Positions 53,374-61,952 are shown, counted from the stretch's first letter. The stretch: 64,000 nt of DNA from Bacillota bacterium (GCA_012728375.1 JAAYFF010000012.1:1-64000), one strand, 5' to 3'. Numbers and translations are program-made. Notes: generated by a model from the letters alone, not told the origin.

Positions 53374-54384
53374 ATGACGCTGCTGGTCACCGGGGCCGCA
53401 GGCTTTATCGGCTTCCATTTGAGCAAAAGACTGCTTGAAAGCGGGTTTAACGTTGTCGGACTGGATAATCTCAACGACTATTACGATGTGAGGCTGAAGG
53501 AAAGCCGTCTGGCCCTGTTGCAGAAATTCAGCGGTTTTGCTTTTGTTAAAGCCTCCCTGGAGGAGCAAGAGGCGATAGACCGGCTCTTTTCTAAATATGC
53601 TTTTTCCTGCGTCTTCAACCTGGCCGCGCAGGCCGGGGTGCGTTACAGCATGGAAAATCCTCGCGCTTATATCGACTCCAATATCGCGGGGTTTTTGAAT
53701 ATTCTTGAAGCATGCCGCAGCCACCGGGTGGAGCACCTCATCTTTGCCTCATCCAGTTCTGTTTATGGAGCAAACCGGACCAGACCCTTCTCCGTACACC
53801 ACAACGTGGACCATCCCGTCAGCCTTTATGCTGCCACCAAAAAGGCGGGCGAGCTGATGGCGCACACTTACAGCAGCCTTTACGGACTGCCGGTGACGGG
53901 GCTGCGCTTTTTTACCGTGTACGGACCCTGGGGCAGGCCTGATATGGCCTATTTTTCTTTTACCAGGGCTATTCTGGAGGGAAAACCCATCAAAGTTTTT
54001 AATTACGGAAAGATGAAGCGCGATTTTACATATATTGACGATATCGTGGAGGGGATTGTTCGGCTCATAGACAGGGTTCCGCAGCCGGATCCGCACTGGG
54101 ACGGGACGCGGCCGCACCCCGGGCGGAGCTGCGCGCCTTACCGCATCTACAACATCGGCAACAACCGGCCGGTGGAGCTCCTCTATTTTATCGAAGTGCT
54201 GGAAAGGAACCTGGGGAAGAAGGCAAAAAAGGAGCTGCTGCCCATGCAGCCCGGAGAAGTGCCGGAGACGTATGCTGATATTGACGACCTGACCCGGGAG
54301 ACCGGCTTCCGCCCGAAAACGGGCATTGAGGAAGGGATCGAAAAATTTGTGGCCTGGTATAAAGATTACTACAAGGCATTTTAG
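53374..54384 (+). CDS. UDP-glucuronate 4-epimerase, copy 2
   Basis: 336 residues from ATG behind CCGAGAGG. Nearly the same protein as the gene at 30.7 kb: TGAAGFIGFHLSKRLLE, YAATKKAGELMAHTYSSLYG and the long central block around FFTVYGPWGRPDM are shared, while surface positions near residues 45-110 differ. The codon choice of this copy is more GC-rich. It is divergent from the UbiA gene and may serve that cluster. Confidence 0.88.
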   Translation: MTLLVTGAAGFIGFHLSKRLLESGFNVVGLDNLNDYYDVRLKESRLALLQKFSGFAFVKASLEEQEAIDRLFSKYAFSCVFNLAAQAGVRYSMENPRAYIDSNIAGFLNILEACRSHRVEHLIFASSSSVYGANRTRPFSVHHNVDHPVSLYAATKKAGELMAHTYSSLYGLPVTGLRFFTVYGPWGRPDMAYFSFTRAILEGKPIKVFNYGKMKRDFTYIDDIVEGIVRLIDRVPQPDPHWDGTRPHPGRSCAPYRIYNIGNNRPVELLYFIEVLERNLGKKAKKELLPMQPGEVPETYADIDDLTRETGFRPKTGIEEGIEKFVAWYKDYYKAF

Positions 54385-54427
54385 CAAATTGAAGAAATAT
54401 TTTTGACGCTGGATAGGGTGCAGTGGT

Positions 54428-54604
54428 GTGCAGTCCCAATTTGGGCATACTATTATTGACGAAAAATTGTTAGTCGAATGGTTGCCGGTTTTAAGCGAAC
54501 GCTTTGCAAATGGAGTTTATGCAGTAAAGCCATTACTAGTTGGCAGAATGCGGGAGTACGATCACAATGAATCCAAAAGAAATGCGCTGGCGCCAGCGGT
54601 TTGA
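54428..54604 (+). other. Unassigned open stretch before the HEPN gene
   Basis: A 58-codon frame from GTG 54428 reads QFGHTIIDEKLLVEWLPVL and later VYAVKPLLVGRMREY, protein-like but without a family I recognise. It overlaps the start of the HEPN gene and has no ribosome site. Possibly the tail of a lost gene. Confidence 0.25.
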
Positions 54605-54968
54605 AAATTTTGAAAAAGCCTATCGTCAATTTGACTCAGCTGTACAAAATTTTGAAAATCTTAATGTGCTCGAAAAGGAAGGCCTGATTCAAAGGTTTGA
54701 GTATACATTCGAACTGGCCTGGAAAACCCTTAAGGATTATTTAGAGTCTCAAGGAGTACAGGTTTCTTTTCCAAGGGAAGTAATAAAAGCATCCTTTCAC
54801 TATGGCTTGATCAAGGACGGCGAAACGTGGATGGACATGCTGGAAAAAAGGAATTTATTGGCTCATACTTATGACGAAGAGCGTTTTCAATTTGCGGTGA
54901 GGAAGGTTAAAGATAGTTATTATGCAGCAATAACGCAGGTATATCGTGATCTGGGGGCAAAAAAATAA
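54567..54968 (+). CDS. HEPN-type nucleotidyltransferase substrate-binding protein (HI0074 family)
   Basis: 133 residues from ATG 54567. Helical HI0074 fold: RFENFEKAYRQFDSAV, QRFEYTFELAWKTLKDYL, KRNLLAHTYDEE (the R-x4-6-H of HEPN: RNLLAH). Pairs with the MNT gene that begins on its stop codon (TAATG). HEPN/MNT pairs act as toxin-antitoxin systems in which the MNT protein AMPylates the HEPN RNase. Confidence 0.88.
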   Translation: MNPKEMRWRQRFENFEKAYRQFDSAVQNFENLNVLEKEGLIQRFEYTFELAWKTLKDYLESQGVQVSFPREVIKASFHYGLIKDGETWMDMLEKRNLLAHTYDEERFQFAVRKVKDSYYAAITQVYRDLGAKK

Positions 54969-55282
54969 TGTTCGGAATACCAAAAAAAAGTATGGATTTA
55001 ATTACCGGGGCCTTGTCAGCATTCCCGGAGATTGAAAAAGCATCTTTTTTTGGAAGCCGAGCCATGGGCAATTATAAAAACGGATCCGATGTTGATCTGG
55101 TTGTCTACGGTTCCCGGCTGACCCCGGAGATGTTGAACCGCCTGAGCAGGCAATTAAACGAAGAATTGCCTTTAGCTTATTATTTTGATCTTGTTCATTA
55201 CGATACTTTACAGCAGGGGGCTTTAAAGGACCATATCGATGAATATGCAAAATGCTTTTACAAATGCCCGCAAACAAATTAA
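54968..55282 (+). CDS. MNT-domain nucleotidyltransferase (antitoxin of the HEPN/MNT pair)
   Basis: 104 residues. Minimal nucleotidyltransferase with GSRAMGNYKNGSDVDLVV (GSx10DxD) and a third acidic strand YYFDLVHYD. Probably the antitoxin that adenylylates the HEPN partner. Its last 44 bases overlap the following membrane transferase in another frame. Confidence 0.88.
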   Translation: MFGIPKKSMDLITGALSAFPEIEKASFFGSRAMGNYKNGSDVDLVVYGSRLTPEMLNRLSRQLNEELPLAYYFDLVHYDTLQQGALKDHIDEYAKCFYKCPQTN

Positions 55283-56606
55283 AGCAGCCAAGCTGATAGG
55301 GCCGGCTTACCTGCTCCTTGTTACCGCTGCCGCTGCGTATCTGCGCTTCTGGTTTGTCCTAACGGTACCCACAGAGCAGGTGTTTGATTTTGCCACGTAC
55401 CAGGAGATTGCGGTCAATATTTTTAATCACGCGGGGCACAGTTTTCGGGGCATGCCCGTCGCCTGGCAGGGCCCGGCATACCCCCTGGTGCTGGGGTACT
55501 TTTACCGTTTAGCCGGTGAGGCCGATGTATTGCTTGGCAAGCTCTTCAATGCCTCTCTTTCGGTCCTGACCCTGGTAATGATGTATTTTTTGTTGCGGAG
55601 GATGAGCAAAAACAAGTTTTTTACCTGCGGGGCTTATACCCTGGCCGCCTTTTTGCCGAATTTTCTGGCTTACAATAATGTGATCGGCACGGAAGTTTTT
55701 TTCACCTTCCTTTTTGTCCTCATTTTGCTCCTTCAGGTGTATACTTTTCATAATTGGCTGCGAATCCCGCTGTTGGGAATCTTAATCGGTGCGGCTACCC
55801 TGACCAAGCCCTTTTTTCTTGCCTACCCCCCGGTGGCCGCGCTGTATGTTTGGCTCAAGGAAAGGGACATGAAAAATACCGCTGTTGCCCTGGCGGTCCT
55901 GCTGGTGGCGGCATCTGCAGTGGTGGCTCCCTGGACATACCGGAACTACCGGAAATTCGGCAGGTTTATCCCTGTTTCCTATAATTCGGGTTATGTGCTG
56001 TATATTAATAACAATGATGTGAATCTGACGGGCGGCTGGATGGATCTGCAGGATGTGCCGGCCGCGCCTGAACTGAAAAAAACGGTGGATGCTGCTTTGC
56101 GCAAATACGGCGGTTATGTGCAGCAGGCTTACGAGCTGGAGCCTGTCTTAAAAAAGGCTGCTTACCGGTGGATAGCTGAAAATCCGCTGGAGTTTTTGAA
56201 GCTGGGCTTCTTGCGCGTGAAAACAACTTTTTTCATGGGAGCCTGGGATATCAGAAGCTGGGCTATGAACGAAGTGCCCTCCACACAGGATCCGGAGGAA
56301 GACGCGGCCTACAGGAGAAGCCTTAGTTTTTTTTATTCCCTGAGCGATGTGCTGGTTTACCTTTTGTCTTCCTGCGGGCTTTTGTATATGCTTATCAATA
56401 TCATCCCCGTTGCCCGGGCTGTTTGGCAAAAAGGCATTAAACTGCCGGACCGCATCCTCATCCCCACCGTCAACCTGGCTTTTTTGGTTTTGATTATTTT
56501 TATTTTTGAAGGGCAGGCCAGGTACAATTTTCCAGCTCTTTTTTTGCTGATTTGCGGTATGTTTTCCTTGCCGGCAAAGGATGGGGGGGATGCCAAAGCC
56601 CCGTGA
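55239..56606 (+). CDS. GT39/ArnT-like polytopic glycosyltransferase
   Basis: 455 residues, 10-12 membrane helices, from ATG 55239 with AAAGGA eight bases upstream. GT-C fold: the first external loop carries an acidic motif (FDFATYQEIAVNIF) and WQGPAYPLVLGYFYRL, as in dolichyl- or undecaprenyl-phosphate-sugar transferases (PMT_2 group). It would move a sugar from a polyprenyl phosphate carrier to an acceptor outside the cell. The UbiA/flippase genes 2 kb away could supply such a carrier; that link is inference. Confidence 0.82.
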   Translation: MNMQNAFTNARKQIKAAKLIGPAYLLLVTAAAAYLRFWFVLTVPTEQVFDFATYQEIAVNIFNHAGHSFRGMPVAWQGPAYPLVLGYFYRLAGEADVLLGKLFNASLSVLTLVMMYFLLRRMSKNKFFTCGAYTLAAFLPNFLAYNNVIGTEVFFTFLFVLILLLQVYTFHNWLRIPLLGILIGAATLTKPFFLAYPPVAALYVWLKERDMKNTAVALAVLLVAASAVVAPWTYRNYRKFGRFIPVSYNSGYVLYINNNDVNLTGGWMDLQDVPAAPELKKTVDAALRKYGGYVQQAYELEPVLKKAAYRWIAENPLEFLKLGFLRVKTTFFMGAWDIRSWAMNEVPSTQDPEEDAAYRRSLSFFYSLSDVLVYLLSSCGLLYMLINIIPVARAVWQKGIKLPDRILIPTVNLAFLVLIIFIFEGQARYNFPALFLLICGMFSLPAKDGGDAKAP

Positions 56607-56624
56607 AATAAGCCAAAGGAAAAA

Positions 56625-56657
56625 AGAAGCAAACCTTATCATTGCTTCTTTCGTCTT
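56625..56657 (+). terminator. Terminator after the GT39-like gene
   Basis: AGAAGCAA (56625-56632) pairs with TTGCTTCT (56642-56649) and is followed by TTCGTCTT. Fair stem, broken T-run. Confidence 0.6.
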
Positions 56658-56805
56658 AAAATTAGAATAAGGGTAGAAAGAGGGCAGGGAGCAGTTCTGG
56701 AAGAATATGCCGCTACCCCGGGCATTTCTTTTTGATATAATTACTATGTAGGCCGGGCGCTGCGCATGCTGCGGCCTACTACCGGAAAAGGGGAGGCCGG
56801 CAAAA

Positions 56806-57234
56806 ATGGATGAAGCAGGTGCTGCGGCAAAGGCGAAAAAGCGCATAAGGGATAAACGGCTGAAAACAGCCCTTTCTGTTGCTCTTCTGTTGTTATTGTG
56901 GGCGGGGCTTGCCTTTGGGGGATACTTCTATGCCTTAAACCGGATGCAGGGGATAGCGCAGCATTTTTCAGAACAAATTGACGAATTGAAAGAGGAAAAT
57001 CGGCGCATTGGGGAAGAGTTGACCGAAGCCATGCAGTCGTTTCAGAGCGGGATGCAGCAGGTCCAAAACGAGATGAGCCTGATCCGGGAAGAGCTGGAGC
57101 TTGCCGGGGAGTCGATTACAGGGACGGACAGCACGCGGCAGGGCCTGCAGGAGCGCATGACGGAGCTGGACAAGCAGCTGGCAGCCTTAAGAGAACAACT
57201 GCGCAAACTGGAGGAAGCCACCCGTGCGTTTTAA
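56806..57234 (+). CDS. Single-pass membrane protein with coiled coil
   Basis: 142 residues: basic N-terminus, one membrane helix (about 22-44) and a long external coiled coil (about 50-140, heptads in EQIDELKEENRRIGEELTEA). No catalytic motif. It overlaps the phosphodiester glycosidase gene by 11 bases, and both proteins have an N-terminal membrane segment followed by helices, so they may assemble together. Confidence 0.75.
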   Translation: MDEAGAAAKAKKRIRDKRLKTALSVALLLLLWAGLAFGGYFYALNRMQGIAQHFSEQIDELKEENRRIGEELTEAMQSFQSGMQQVQNEMSLIREELELAGESITGTDSTRQGLQERMTELDKQLAALREQLRKLEEATRAF

Positions 57235-58321
57235 CGGTTTTAGCATGTACATATTTTTTATTTTTCTTCTGGCACCTTTTGTCGGGCTGGGGATCGCCTG
57301 TGCCCAGTTGCAGCCTTTTTCTTCCGAAATGCAGGCCCTGGCCCTGGAAAGCGGGGCGCTGCAGGGCCCCGCCGGCGAAGCAGTTGAACAACTCCATGCT
57401 TTGCAGAAGTCCATGGGGGAAACCCTGCAGGCCGCGGAAATGAGCGGACAGTTGGCCGGGTTGATACGCCGGGAAGCCCAGGAGGAACTGCTGGCCTATG
57501 AACAGCAGCACTCCCTCTTGCAGGAGCTGGTGCAATCTTCTGCCGAGCAAAAGAATGTTTCTTCGGAAATGCTGGAGTATCTGCTCGCCAATATGCTGGG
57601 AGATCCCATCGGGCAGACTTTTGGGGAAAATGCCACCATTAAAGTCTACTCCCTGCAGGAGGCGGGGTACCGGGGTTATATGGCGAAGGTGCGGCTGCAT
57701 AATATTGGTGCGCTGCGCATGGTCCTGGCCGGGGACCGCGTCGGCAGCCCCGGGGAAACGACAAGTTCCGCGGCTAAACGTACCGGAGCGGTTCTGGCTG
57801 TAAATGCCGGAGGGTTTTATGCGCATGAAGGGGGGCTGCTGCCCGTAGGCATTACGGTTATTGACGGGAAGGTGCTCACTTTTTACACTTATGACAAAGA
57901 TTTGAGTTTTGTGGGCTTTAATCGCTCCGGCCGGCTTGTGGGCGGGCGGATTGAAACGGAGGAGCAGCTTGCCGCGCTGGATGTGTTACATGGGGCCAGC
58001 TTTTTACCCACACTGTTAAAAGACGGCAAGAAACAGCCCATTCCGCCGGCATGGGCCAACACTAGACATCCCCGCACGCTCATCGGCCATTTTAAAAATG
58101 ACGATCTCCTTTTCATCGTCATTGACGGGCGCAGAGAGGGCTGGAGCAAAGGTGTAACCCTGGAAGAGGCGCAGAACAAGCTGCTGGAGTTTAATGTCCG
58201 GGATGCCTATAATTTGGATGGGGGCGGCTCCAGCACTTTTTATTATAACGGAAAGGTCTTAAACCGCCCTTCCGACGGCAAAGAAAGGCGGGTGGCTACG
58301 AATATTGTCGTAATTCCATGA
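57224..58321 (+). CDS. Membrane-anchored phosphodiester glycosidase (NAGPA family)
   Basis: 365 residues from GTG. N-terminal membrane anchor (about 8-28), helical spacer (about 30-130), then the NAGPA-type domain with VLAVNAGGFYAHEG, RHPRTLIGHF, IDGRREGWSKG and the signature AYNLDGGGSSTFYYNG. Family enzymes hydrolyse sugar-1-phosphate diesters, including GlcNAc-phosphodiesters and cell-wall glycan caps. Acts outside the cell, probably on a wall polymer. Confidence 0.86.
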   Translation: MRFNGFSMYIFFIFLLAPFVGLGIACAQLQPFSSEMQALALESGALQGPAGEAVEQLHALQKSMGETLQAAEMSGQLAGLIRREAQEELLAYEQQHSLLQELVQSSAEQKNVSSEMLEYLLANMLGDPIGQTFGENATIKVYSLQEAGYRGYMAKVRLHNIGALRMVLAGDRVGSPGETTSSAAKRTGAVLAVNAGGFYAHEGGLLPVGITVIDGKVLTFYTYDKDLSFVGFNRSGRLVGGRIETEEQLAALDVLHGASFLPTLLKDGKKQPIPPAWANTRHPRTLIGHFKNDDLLFIVIDGRREGWSKGVTLEEAQNKLLEFNVRDAYNLDGGGSSTFYYNGKVLNRPSDGKERRVATNIVVIP

Positions 58322-58368
58322 TGCTGCAATTACATTATAATCTTTATAATCTTTCCCAAAAATTATAT

Positions 58369-58390
58369 TTGTGATAATTTGTGATAAAAT
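58369..58390 (+). promoter_or_regulatory. Ten-base direct repeat TTGTGATAA upstream of the activator
   Basis: TTGTGATAA occurs at 58369-58377 and 58379-58387, in phase on the helix. Possible regulator site or -10 region for the activator gene. Weak evidence. Confidence 0.3.
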
Positions 58391-58431
58391 TGTATTACAA
58401 ACTCGTCCCATTTATAAAGGAGGTACTTTTC

Positions 58432-59832
58432 TTGAAGAATGCCAGCATTGCGGATATGAAAACTCTGTTGGAATATTCCAGTGATGCACTGTTGATTTCG
58501 GATTCGAAAGGAAAAATACTCTACGTCACGCCGTCAATAGAAAGAATCTCCGGAATAAGTGTGGAAACTCACCTAAACAGGAACATTCGCGATCTGATCA
58601 GAGAGAAGTATCTTAATCATTCAGCCACTCTGGAAGCCCTGGAAAAAGAGGAATCCGTTACTTGCAAGGTTAAGACCATAGCCGGAATGCACCAGCTCAA
58701 TACCGCTTTGCCCGTCCTTGATACCTCGGGCAAAATTAGTCGCATTGTTTGCAATATTCGGAATTATAAGCTTTATCAGGGCCAGCTGCGGCACCGGGAA
58801 AAAGATAGAACAGGCACTTCGACTTTCACCCCCTATGCACCGGATTACGACTATCCTTACAGGTTAATTCAGAGCGGTGAATACGAAATTGTTGTCAAAA
58901 GCAAAAAGATGAATTACACGGTGGAAATGGCCATGAGGGTGGGGCAGGTGGATTCAACCGTTCTTATTTACGGTGAAACGGGTGTAGGCAAGGAATTGAT
59001 TGCGCGGTTAGTCCATAGCAGCAGCTATAGATCCAAAACGGGTGCTTTTATTAAAGTAAACTGCGCTTCATTTAACCAAAGCCTCATTGAAGCGGAACTG
59101 TTCGGTTATGAACCCGGCGCTTTTACCGGCGCGCTGAGAAGCGGCAAAGTCGGGTATTTTGAACTGGCGGACAGAGGAACCCTTTTTTTAGACGAGATTG
59201 CCGAGCTCTCTCTGGAAGCCCAGGCCAAGCTGCTTGGAGTTTTGCAGGACAGAGAGCTCTTCAAAGTGGGAGGCACCAAGCCGAAAACTGTAGATATCCG
59301 CATTGTTGCCGCCACCAACAAAAACCTGGAAAAAATGGTCAAAGAGGGCCGTTTCCGGGAAGATCTCTTTTACCGCCTGAATGTTGTTCCCATCGAGGTT
59401 CCTCCCCTCAGAGAAAGGAGAGACGATATTCCCGCCTTAATACATTACTTCAACCACAAGCTTCAGGAACGATATTCCCTGCAGAAGGAGATGGGCATGG
59501 ATCTGATCGAGCATCTTACCCGTTACTCCTGGCCGGGAAATGTGCGGGAATTGTACAACCTTATCGAAAGGCTCTTTGTTACCGTCCCTCAAAAGGTTAT
59601 CACCGCGGCTCACCTTTCAGGCCCTTATATTTCCGCTTTATCCGAGCACTTCCCGCCTGTTAAGGAAAAAAGGGGGAACTTGAAAGAAATGGTCGAAGAA
59701 TTTGAGATAGCCGTAGTGAAAAGAACCCTGGAAACTTGCAGCACCCAGGAGGAAGCGGCCAGAATGCTCGGTATCAGCCTCTCCAGCCTTACCAGAAGGT
59801 TAAGAAAGATCAATAAAGATAAAAAGGGATAA
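58432..59832 (+). CDS. PAS-domain sigma-54 activator (AAA+ enhancer-binding protein)
   Basis: 466 residues from TTG 58432 with AAAGGAGG eight bases upstream (the frame is open to 58381). PAS sensor domain (about 5-110; LISDSKGKILYVTPSIERIS), AAA+ domain (about 140-375) with Walker A GETGVGKE, the sigma-54 contact loop GAFTGA, Walker B LFLDEI and the R-finger region, and a C-terminal Fis-type HTH (about 430-462; EEAARMLGISLSSLTRRL). It should activate the sigma-54 promoter 200 bases downstream. The signal is a small ligand bound by PAS, perhaps an aromatic or acyl compound. Confidence 0.9.
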   Translation: MKNASIADMKTLLEYSSDALLISDSKGKILYVTPSIERISGISVETHLNRNIRDLIREKYLNHSATLEALEKEESVTCKVKTIAGMHQLNTALPVLDTSGKISRIVCNIRNYKLYQGQLRHREKDRTGTSTFTPYAPDYDYPYRLIQSGEYEIVVKSKKMNYTVEMAMRVGQVDSTVLIYGETGVGKELIARLVHSSSYRSKTGAFIKVNCASFNQSLIEAELFGYEPGAFTGALRSGKVGYFELADRGTLFLDEIAELSLEAQAKLLGVLQDRELFKVGGTKPKTVDIRIVAATNKNLEKMVKEGRFREDLFYRLNVVPIEVPPLRERRDDIPALIHYFNHKLQERYSLQKEMGMDLIEHLTRYSWPGNVRELYNLIERLFVTVPQKVITAAHLSGPYISALSEHFPPVKEKRGNLKEMVEEFEIAVVKRTLETCSTQEEAARMLGISLSSLTRRLRKINKDKKG

Positions 59833-59851
59833 AAGCCGTCAAAGCATTAAA

Positions 59852-59880
59852 AAGCGCAGGAGCCGGCTGCGCATCTTTGC
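59852..59880 (+). terminator. Candidate terminator after the activator
   Basis: GCGCAG (59854-59859) pairs with CTGCGC (59867-59872); only a short T-tract follows. Weak. Confidence 0.35.
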
Positions 59881-60029
59881 AGCATTTCGAAGCGGCAATG
59901 CCGTCAATATTGACTATTTCAGCGGAATAAGTCAAGAGTGACTAAAGAACTAAGAATTGCAGAAAATTTTTCCTCCCCGTAATTCCTCAAATTTAGCCTG
60001 TTTAGACAAAAGAAGAATTCTTGTTAATT

Positions 60030-60045
60030 TGGCATTACAATTGCA
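60030..60045 (+). promoter_or_regulatory. Sigma-54 promoter
   Basis: TGGCAT-N5-TTGCA fits the -24/-12 consensus TGGCAC-N5-TTGC(A/T) with one mismatch and correct GG-GC spacing; transcription would begin near 60056. It lies between the sigma-54 activator gene and the 64-residue gene. A palindrome AAGAATTCTT just upstream (about 60013-60022) and the 150 bases before it may hold activator sites. Confidence 0.8.
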
Positions 60046-60129
60046 ATACTTATCTACAAGGAAAAAGATTTTAGATTTTTTTTAAATAGCAATTTCTCAA
60101 ATTTTTAACAAAAGGGAGGAGGGTAGAAA

Positions 60130-60324
60130 TTGTCAAATACACAGGTAGATTATCCGGTTGACTTAAAAGAAATGGATGCAATCATCCGGGATGTCAAGGA
60201 AAAAATTCAGCGTTTAAAAGAGATTTCCGGCGGCATGCAGTGTGTGGACAGAAACTGTGATCGCATCCTGGCAAGCGTTAAAATGCTGGAGTTGAACATT
60301 TGCGACGTTATAGAATTTTTATAG
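60130..60324 (+). CDS. Small helical protein, first gene of the sigma-54 unit
   Basis: 64 residues from TTG with GGGAGGAGGG seven bases upstream, one of the strongest ribosome sites here. Predicted helix-rich, amphipathic, with three cysteines (CVDRNC and NICD). No recognised family. Its place at the head of the unit, directly before the CoA ligase, suggests a partner or regulator of that enzyme. Confidence 0.7.
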   Translation: MSNTQVDYPVDLKEMDAIIRDVKEKIQRLKEISGGMQCVDRNCDRILASVKMLELNICDVIEFL

Positions 60325-60452
60325 GTATAAAAAAGGGACATGCTTTGGGGCATTAAAGCGCTTTAATGCCGGAACAGGAAAGGCAGTCCGGCCGAGAAGT
60401 TTTATGGCGCACCCATTGGGTAGGTTTAATTGCAAAGAAGGGAGACTTTATT

Positions 60453-61781
60453 ATGGATGTAAATAAGTACTGGAATCCCATTTTGGAAACTTTGCCCCGG
60501 GAAAAGTTAAGAGCGCTGCAGTTTAAAAAGTTTAAACGCGTTGTGGAATGGGGCTACAATAATTCCAAAATGTACCGGAGAATGTATGACGAAGCCGGCT
60601 TTAAGCCGTCAGATCTAAAGACCTGGGACGATATTAAAAAGGTGCCCATGTTGGAGAAGGAAACCTACAGGACAGCTCAGGCAAAAGAGCCCTGGCCCTA
60701 TGGGGACAGCCTTTGCGTTCCGCTGGAGAAGGTGACGGAATACAGGCAGACCAGCGGCACTACCGGCCAACCCGTTTTCCAGCCGGATACCTGGCAGGAC
60801 TGGGAATGGCAGAGTGAAATGTGGTCTTACATCCTCTATGCCCAAGGTTTCCGGGATACGGACCGCGTCTTCATTCCTTTTGGATACAATGTTTTTACCG
60901 CTTTCTGGAACGGGCACTATGCCGCGGAAAAAGTGGGCTGTGAAGTTGTTCCCGGCGGTATTCTCAATACCGAGGAGAGGGTGCTGAAAATAAGGGATCT
61001 GCGGGCCACGGCCATGATGGCAACTCCAACCTATGTTCTGGGGATGGCGGATGCCGCGCGGAAACGTCTTGGCATAGATCCCACCCAATTGACCATTAAG
61101 AAGATTCTCTGCGCCGGGGAACCGGGAGCAAGCGTTCCCGCAACCAAGAAGCGCCTGGAAGAAGCATGGGATGCCAAGGTCTATGACCATGCAGGCGCAA
61201 CTGAAATCGGCGGCTGGTCCTTTGAATGCACAGAACAGCCCGGCGGCATCCATGTCAACGAAGCCTTCTTCCTGGTTGAACTGATTGATATTGAGACCGG
61301 CGAACCCATCGAAGAGCCCGGCAAAGAGGGAAAAATTGTTATCACTGCTTTTGACCGTACTGCCCAACCCGCGATCAGGTTTGACGCCAAAGACGTGGCC
61401 ATGTGGGGCGAGCCCTGCTCATGCGGGCGGACTTTCCGGGTTTTAAAAGGCGGTATCAGGGGCCGTGTGGACCATATTACCAAGGTAAAAGGCGTGCTCT
61501 TTAGCCCCATTGCCGTGGAAGAAGTGGTTCGGGCCATGCCGGAACTGGGGGATGAGTATGAACTTATTGTCAGCAAGAAAGGCGACATCGATGTCATTAC
61601 CCTTAAAGTGGAAATAGCGCCCGGCTGCACGGCTACGGAGGAGGAAATACTTCAAAAACTGGTCCCCGAGCTGCGGTTGAAGACCAACCTGGCATACAAG
61701 ATCGAGTTTCATCCCTACGGCAGCCTGCCGAGATACGAGGTAAAAGCCAAGCGGTTCAAGGATTTAAGAGGCGATCATTAA
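60453..61781 (+). CDS. Phenylacetate-CoA ligase-like adenylate-forming enzyme
   Basis: 442 residues from ATG 60453 (AAGGGAG nine bases upstream), normal length for PaaK. ANL superfamily: P-loop-like TSGTTGQPVF, HAGATEIGG, adenine site TAFDRTAQPAIRFDAKD, and the C-terminal lysine region YEVKAKRFKDLR. It activates an aryl or acyl acid as an acyl-CoA with ATP. Controlled by the sigma-54 promoter upstream, which fits inducible catabolism or syntrophic aromatic metabolism. The exact acid is not predictable. Confidence 0.88.
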   Translation: MDVNKYWNPILETLPREKLRALQFKKFKRVVEWGYNNSKMYRRMYDEAGFKPSDLKTWDDIKKVPMLEKETYRTAQAKEPWPYGDSLCVPLEKVTEYRQTSGTTGQPVFQPDTWQDWEWQSEMWSYILYAQGFRDTDRVFIPFGYNVFTAFWNGHYAAEKVGCEVVPGGILNTEERVLKIRDLRATAMMATPTYVLGMADAARKRLGIDPTQLTIKKILCAGEPGASVPATKKRLEEAWDAKVYDHAGATEIGGWSFECTEQPGGIHVNEAFFLVELIDIETGEPIEEPGKEGKIVITAFDRTAQPAIRFDAKDVAMWGEPCSCGRTFRVLKGGIRGRVDHITKVKGVLFSPIAVEEVVRAMPELGDEYELIVSKKGDIDVITLKVEIAPGCTATEEEILQKLVPELRLKTNLAYKIEFHPYGSLPRYEVKAKRFKDLRGDH

Positions 61782-61840
61782 TTAAATCTACCTATTGGCA
61801 TACTTACACAGCATTATTGAATATAAAAGATGGAACGGGA

Positions 61841-61866
61841 AAAGGCGCAGTTTCTGCGCCTTTTTT
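61841..61866 (+). terminator. Strong terminator after the CoA ligase
   Basis: GGCGCAG pairs with CTGCGCC over TTT and runs into TTTTTT. Confidence 0.92.
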
Positions 61867-61896
61867 CGGTAATGCCCGATATTTATTTTAATTTCC

Positions 61897-61925
61897 TTGA
61901 CAGGAACAGGAGGGGAAGGTATAAT
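61897..61925 (+). promoter_or_regulatory. Consensus sigma-A promoter of the RND efflux operon
   Basis: TTGACA (61897-61902), 17-base spacer, TATAAT (61920-61925): a perfect match in both boxes and spacing. Transcription would start near 61932. Confidence 0.92.
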
Positions 61926-61936
61926 TTTTTTTGTAT

Positions 61937-61952
61937 GACCGGCTGGTCGGTC
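61937..61952. promoter_or_regulatory. TetR-like operator overlapping the start of transcription
   Basis: GACCGGCTGGTCGGTC is an inverted repeat with perfect GACCG/CGGTC arms, the kind bound by AcrR/TetR repressors. It lies at about +5 to +20, where binding would block initiation. No TetR gene is seen in the window. Confidence 0.6.
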
